From NCBI GenBank assembly GCA_023935145.1, contig CM043699.1:141032036-141096035 (forward strand): DNA of 64,000 bases, in the 5' to 3' direction. Source of the stretch: Bretschneidera sinensis. Its lineage: Eukaryota > Streptophyta > Magnoliopsida > Brassicales > Akaniaceae. The position numbers were made by a program, and so were the translations under genes. Below the pieces are notes generated by a model. It saw nothing but the letters and a program-made list of their open reading frames with translations. It did no database searches and was not told where the DNA came from. Positions 60,172 to 64,000 of the stretch are shown piece after piece (position 1 is the first letter of the stretch; the number at the start of each line of letters is the position of its first letter).

Positions 60172-60979
60172 TATATTGAAACAATCTTAGAGAGATTTAG
60201 TATGGAGAACTGTTCAGCTAGTGTTGCCCCAATTCAGAAAGGGGATAAATTTAGTCTCATGCAATGTCCACAGAATGAATGGGAACGTAAGCAGATGGAA
60301 AAAATTCCTTATGCTTCTGCTGTAGGAAGTTTGATGTATGCACAAACTTGCACCAGGCCAGACATTAGTTTTGTAGTTGGTATGTTGGGCAGATACCAAA
60401 GTAATCCTGGAATGGATCATTGGAAAGCTAAGAAAGTGATGAGGTACTTAAAAGGGAACAAAAGATTATATGTTTACTTTCAAGAGGTTTGATAATTTGA
60501 AGGTGATTGGTTACACTGATTCAGACTTTGTTGGATGTGTTGATAGTAGAAAATCAACTTTTGGTTATGTGTATTTGTTGGCTGGAGCAACAATTTAATG
60601 GAAAAGTGCTAAACAGACTATTATTGCTGCATCCACAATGGAAGCTGAATTTGTGGCATGCTTTGAGGCCACGGTTCATGGTTTATGGCTACGAAATTTT
60701 ATCTCAGGGCTTGCTATTGTTGACACTATTGAAAAGCCACTGAGAATTTATTGTGATAATTCTGCAGCTGTTTTTTTCTCCAAGAACGACAAATACTCTA
60801 ATGGTGCTAAACACATGGAGTTAAAGTATTTTGCCGTTAAGAAGGAAGTTCAGAAACAACGAGTGTCCATTGAACATATTAATACTGAGCTCATGGTTGC
60901 AGATCCACTAACTAAAGGGTTACCACCAAAGATATTTAAAGAACATGTTAATAGGATGGGTCTTGGTTGTAACCCTTGA
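60172..60979 (+). pseudogene. Copia RT connection and RNase H domain
   Basis: MENCSASVAPIQKGDKF and YASAVGSLMYAQTCTRPDIS lead into RNase H: GYTDSDFVGCVDSRKSTFGY, the catalytic Glu in TMEAEFVACFEA and the Asp in YCDNSAAV. It ends with VADPLTKGLPPKIFKEHV and a stop at 60979. It is broken by a frameshift near 60490 and a TAA near 60597. Confidence 0.92.
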
Positions 60980-61369
60980 TGCCTATTATGTTTTGGATTG
61001 CAATGGTTTGTTTATGTTATTAGACACTTTGAGATCTCATTAATCATGTTTGTGATTTTTCCTATTTTCCATTTTGTACGTACATCTATGAGATTGGATA
61101 AATGATAACAAGAAGTCTTTTACAAAGACAATTTTTGTTGGACCAATTTTGGATACTTCTCATTTATGAACCATAGTTGATTGAATTGCTAGTGTTGTAG
61201 TACATGGAAGGGACTATGTCGCCTTATTGATGTACAACCGCCATGACTCATACTAGTGATTCATTTAACCATAGTATTTATTTTGACCAATTTAAGTTAG
61301 AGATGGATTAGTGTTTTATGCGCATAATGTTTACTTCATTGAGGCTAAAATAAAATTTGTCATATGGGC

Positions 61370-61381
61370 CAAGTGAGAGAA
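61370..61381 (+). other. Degenerate polypurine tract
   Basis: AAGTGAGAGAA precedes the 3' LTR and is the expected plus-strand primer region. It is interrupted by one T. Confidence 0.55.
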
Positions 61382-61807
61382 TATTAGATATATTTTTAAT
61401 GTCCCACATGACACGTGTATGACTTTTAGTCTCTTGTTAAAATGAAGGTATCTGATCTAATCCTTAGAATATTGGTTGATACAATTAGAGAAATAGTTTC
61501 CTATTTTTACTCCTTACTTTGATGGGAAGTGGAGTGACAGTTACTAAAAGGAAATAGGTCATCTCTCTACCCATTTAAGATGCATTGTACGGTTTTCATC
61601 ATTTTATCAGTGTATGTAACTTTTCATTTAAGAGAAAGGGTTAAGAGAGAGAAACTTATCTCCTTGAGAATTCCACATTTTCATATCAAGAATTAATTGA
61701 AGAAATCACTATGGATTCCGGTATGTTATTTATGTTTGTGAAAATCATGATAGTCAAGATCTTGGAATTTATGAAGCATTAAGTATTAAGTTTAATTTTT
61801 TTTTACA
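61382..61807 (+). repeat. Copia 3' LTR (426 bases)
   Basis: It matches the 5' LTR with about ten substitutions by eye, many of them G-to-A or C-to-T in this copy. It lacks 18 bases between two GTTACTAAA-type repeats. The initial TG has become TA. It ends TTTTTACA before the AGAAT duplication. Confidence 0.92.
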
Positions 61808-61812
61808 AGAAT
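61808..61812 (+). repeat. Copia target-site duplication AGAAT, right
   Basis: This is identical to 55388-55392. Confidence 0.9.
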
Positions 61813-62262
61813 AACATGCATTTATAGTTGGAATTCTTAAATAAAAAGTAAACTCTCTTCCATGTCTGATATTCCTAATCCTCATGCATTTATACTAATA
61901 GAAACAAATGCATTAGAAATAGGTTATGGTGGCATATCAAGCAACGCATGCATGATAAGTCTCAAGAACATATAGTTAGGTTTTATTCAGGCATTTGGCT
62001 AAGACCACAAAAGAATTGCTCCATTGTCAAAAAGAAATATTATCAATAGTTTTATGCATATCAAAACTTCAAGATGATTTATATAATAAAATATTTATAT
62101 TAAGAATATATTGCAAAGCAACAAAGAAGTTTTGCAAAATGATGTTCAAAACAAATATTTGCTCGATGACAAGCTATTTTAAGTGTTTTCGATTTTGACA
62201 TCAAATTTATAAAAGGATAGTCAAATTATCTTCCTGATTTCATCACTATCGATTTTTTCAGG
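61813..62262 (+). pseudogene. Endogenous pararetrovirus relic, RNase H-like part
   Basis: Broken plus-strand frames resemble the RNase H end of a Caulimoviridae polyprotein. The block around EIGYGG follows an E-T-N-A, where the first catalytic Asp (T-D-A) would be expected. Next come a frame with HCQKEILSIVLCISKLQDDL, and near 62165-62215 pieces with AILSVFDFDI. Several stops and frameshifts are present. It follows the copia element directly and so continues the viral relic of the left side. The reverse transcriptase expected between protease and RNase H is not seen on either side. Confidence 0.65.
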
Positions 62263-63440
62263 GAAAAACAAGCGAGGTAAAAGAAAAGAAAGATGGGTCT
62301 CCTATCAATCTATCATCCTCATCATCACCCTAAAAATCTCATTCTCTATCCCAGAAAGAAAGACTTCAAGGTCCTATGGACTATACCATGAATATTCCTC
62401 AAACAACTTTTCCAATAAAAACTCAAAATACCCCACCAAAAGCTACTTCCCATCCAAATATATTTAAATCCCTAGAGAAATTTCCAGCTTTCTCAAGCTC
62501 TATGCCCAATTATTCTCAAGTAGTACAAATTCAATCTAAAAATTCTCTGACTACAAGCACAACCTTATCCTCCAGTAAATCTTTTGAAAGCCATTAAATG
62601 CTAAAGCCATATAACAAAGCTTTGAATTCCGAATCTCTTTGAATCCCCCCAAAATACTAAAACAAATTGTTTCCTTGCAGGTTTTCATTTTATACTAGAA
62701 GGAATCTCAAAAGCTCAAACATTCTATGAGTTGATACTTGTAGATTCTAAATTCGTAAAAATCAAACACACACTAGACCAAAATAACACGTCAAAAATAG
62801 CCTTATCTAAATATAAAATCTTAAAAGTCCTTAATCTTTCAAACTGGCCTAATCCATATAAGAAAGCAACTTTCTATTCTATTTGTTCCTCAATCCTACA
62901 CATACAATGATTATAAAATGGCTTGGCATAATATGTTTTATATTAAACCATATGAACACTCACGGTTTATTTATTTTGTTAAAAGATGTACCAAATATTT
63001 TTCATTATGTTTTCCTGATTTGTGGATTTATTTGGGTCATTCTGAAAAAATATTTCACCCAATATGTAAAGACACATTTTTTAAAAGTCAATCCAATGCA
63101 GTCAAAGAATATGACAAAGAGTTATTATATGTTGCAACCTTTACAATTCTATAGATTTTATGTTGGGATTATGAGATCTTCCCATGTTTCATGATGGATA
63201 TCCATGGGTTTTGATAAGGATATTCAAAATCAAATGGTGGCAGAATTTTAAATCCCAATAAGCATGTTCTAAAGCAGTTAATAAATGGTTTTATCGAACG
63301 TTCAATATTGTTGACATACTGAAGCATAAACTTTATCCCCATGGAGTTCTGTCAAAGCAAGAAAGAGAGAAAAAATTATTGGAAGAATTATCTCAAATCT
63401 CATATATTGTTCATCCATACCATATTTTTGGCCTATAGTG
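62263..63440 (+). pseudogene. Endogenous pararetrovirus relic, downstream ORF-like part
   Basis: Downstream of the RNase H relic, a Ser/Thr/Pro-rich frame (62376-62597) is followed by interrupted frames. Among them are KMAWHNMFYIKPYEHSRFIY (near 62915) and FPDLWIYLGHSEKIF (about 63020). This W/Y/F-rich style recalls the second ORF or coat-protein region of florendovirus-like elements. Frameshifts and stops are frequent to about 63440. The assignment to the same virus rests on position and style. Confidence 0.45.
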
Positions 63441-64000
63441 TTCTCAAAAAGATTTTTATAAATAATTAGCTACTGTGCAATTAAACCTATTAAATTGACA
63501 AAGAAAATAAATATTGATAATAATTAAATTTTGAGTATTTATTATCTATTTAAATATTTAATTAAAATTTGTATCATCAATAAATTTATTAATATATTAA
63601 AATAATATTAAAGTTTTTAATATTATAAATCTTAGAGTTATAGGTTTTGAAGGTTATATACAAACAAGTCATTTAAAAATAAAATTGATTTCCATTGTAT
63701 GCACATGTTAAATAGCAGGGGGTGCCTTGAAGGTAAACCTGATTCCGGATACAAGTCAATTCAACGTCGTCAAATTCCAAGTCGGTCTTCAGAACGCAAG
63801 ATTCTCTCTTTCTCCCTCGTATTCAGTTTTAAATAGGTACGATTTCTTCTAATCAATTCAGGCCATTATGTTATATCTTTCCAGTATCATTTCGTTGATT
63901 TTCGATCGAAATTCAAAATGTTCTTTATTGGGAATCTTCGGGCAACAAGGAGGCCTTAATTTTACATTTTGATTTGGAGATGTATTTTCTCCTCTCCGGT
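63440..64000 (+). other. AT-rich spacer, then possible leader of a gene leaving the window
   Basis: The stretch to about 63700 is plain AT-rich. From about 63715 composition rises (GGATACAAGTC, CAACGTCGTC). A TTCTCTCTTTCTCCCTCG run leads to a donor-like ATAG|GTACG at about 63836. This could be the 5' UTR exon and first intron of a + strand gene continuing past 64000. No start codon with a convincing frame is visible. Confidence 0.3.

Larger units (their letters stand above)
55393..61807 (+). mobile_element. Complete but defective Ty1/copia LTR retrotransposon
   Basis: A 6.4-kb element has two LTRs, an initiator-Met primer-binding site, gag, then protease, integrase, reverse transcriptase and RNase H in that order. 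This order (integrase before RT) defines copia. 5-bp AGAAT duplications flank it. Every coding part carries stops or frameshifts, so it cannot move on its own. Confidence 0.95.

Noticed and set aside
1..64000. CRISPR arrays, bacterial operons, rRNA genes
   Set aside because: None is seen. The window is plant nuclear DNA and none of its tandem repeats shows regular repeat-spacer structure.

Overview
The window is nuclear DNA of a flowering plant, most likely a eudicot. It is AT-rich, its genes are split by GT/AG introns of up to about 2.7 kb, and the gene content is plant-specific: an E-class PPR protein, a Golgi UDP-arabinose epimerase and a receptor-like cytoplasmic kinase relic. It also carries a copia element primed by initiator tRNA-Met and relics of an endogenous plant pararetrovirus. 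No species can be named from sequence alone.

Five intact protein-coding genes could be assembled exon by exon, each with a continuous frame and consistent intron phases. (1) An OTU-domain deubiquitinase, + strand, 9 coding exons, 6137-15314. Two short upstream ORFs lie in its spliced leader. (2) An intronless PLS-class PPR protein with E/E+ end, + strand, 16177-18423. (3) A UDP-arabinose 4-epimerase (MUR4/UXE family), - strand, 9 exons, 23385-19835. (4) A PAT1 mRNA-decapping activator, + strand, 5 exons, 30398-38984. (5) A MAPR4/neuferricin-like cytochrome b5-fold protein, - strand, 8 exons, 53112-44812. From memory, PAT1 and MAPR4 homologues are also close neighbours in Arabidopsis (At4g149xx), and an OTU gene sits beside a PAT1 gene at At3g2226x-2227x. 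The order OTU ... PAT1 ... MAPR4 therefore looks like retained ancestral synteny. The genes do not form a pathway; they are ordinary housekeeping and organelle-related genes.

The rest is transposon-rich intergenic and intronic DNA. Clear cases with target-site duplications are a 5'-truncated L1 LINE in a MAPR4 intron (20-bp TSD), a solo LTR in a PAT1 intron (TSD ATGAT) and a complete but heavily mutated Ty1/copia element at 55393-61807 (TSD AGAAT). A second probable solo LTR and several MITE-like inverted-repeat elements are also visible. The copia element lies between relics of a Caulimoviridae-type virus: protease-like on the left, RNase H-like and a further coding relic on the right. A receptor-like cytoplasmic kinase pseudogene that lost its catalytic core and an unassigned 53-codon exon-like segment lie between PAT1 and MAPR4.

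I found no convincing new biological system. The best leads are the back-to-back upstream ORFs before the OTU protein, the nested virus/copia locus, the GTCGAC-rich hairpin cluster near 29.4 kb, the orphan exon at 42.7 kb and a possible remote first coding exon of the epimerase.
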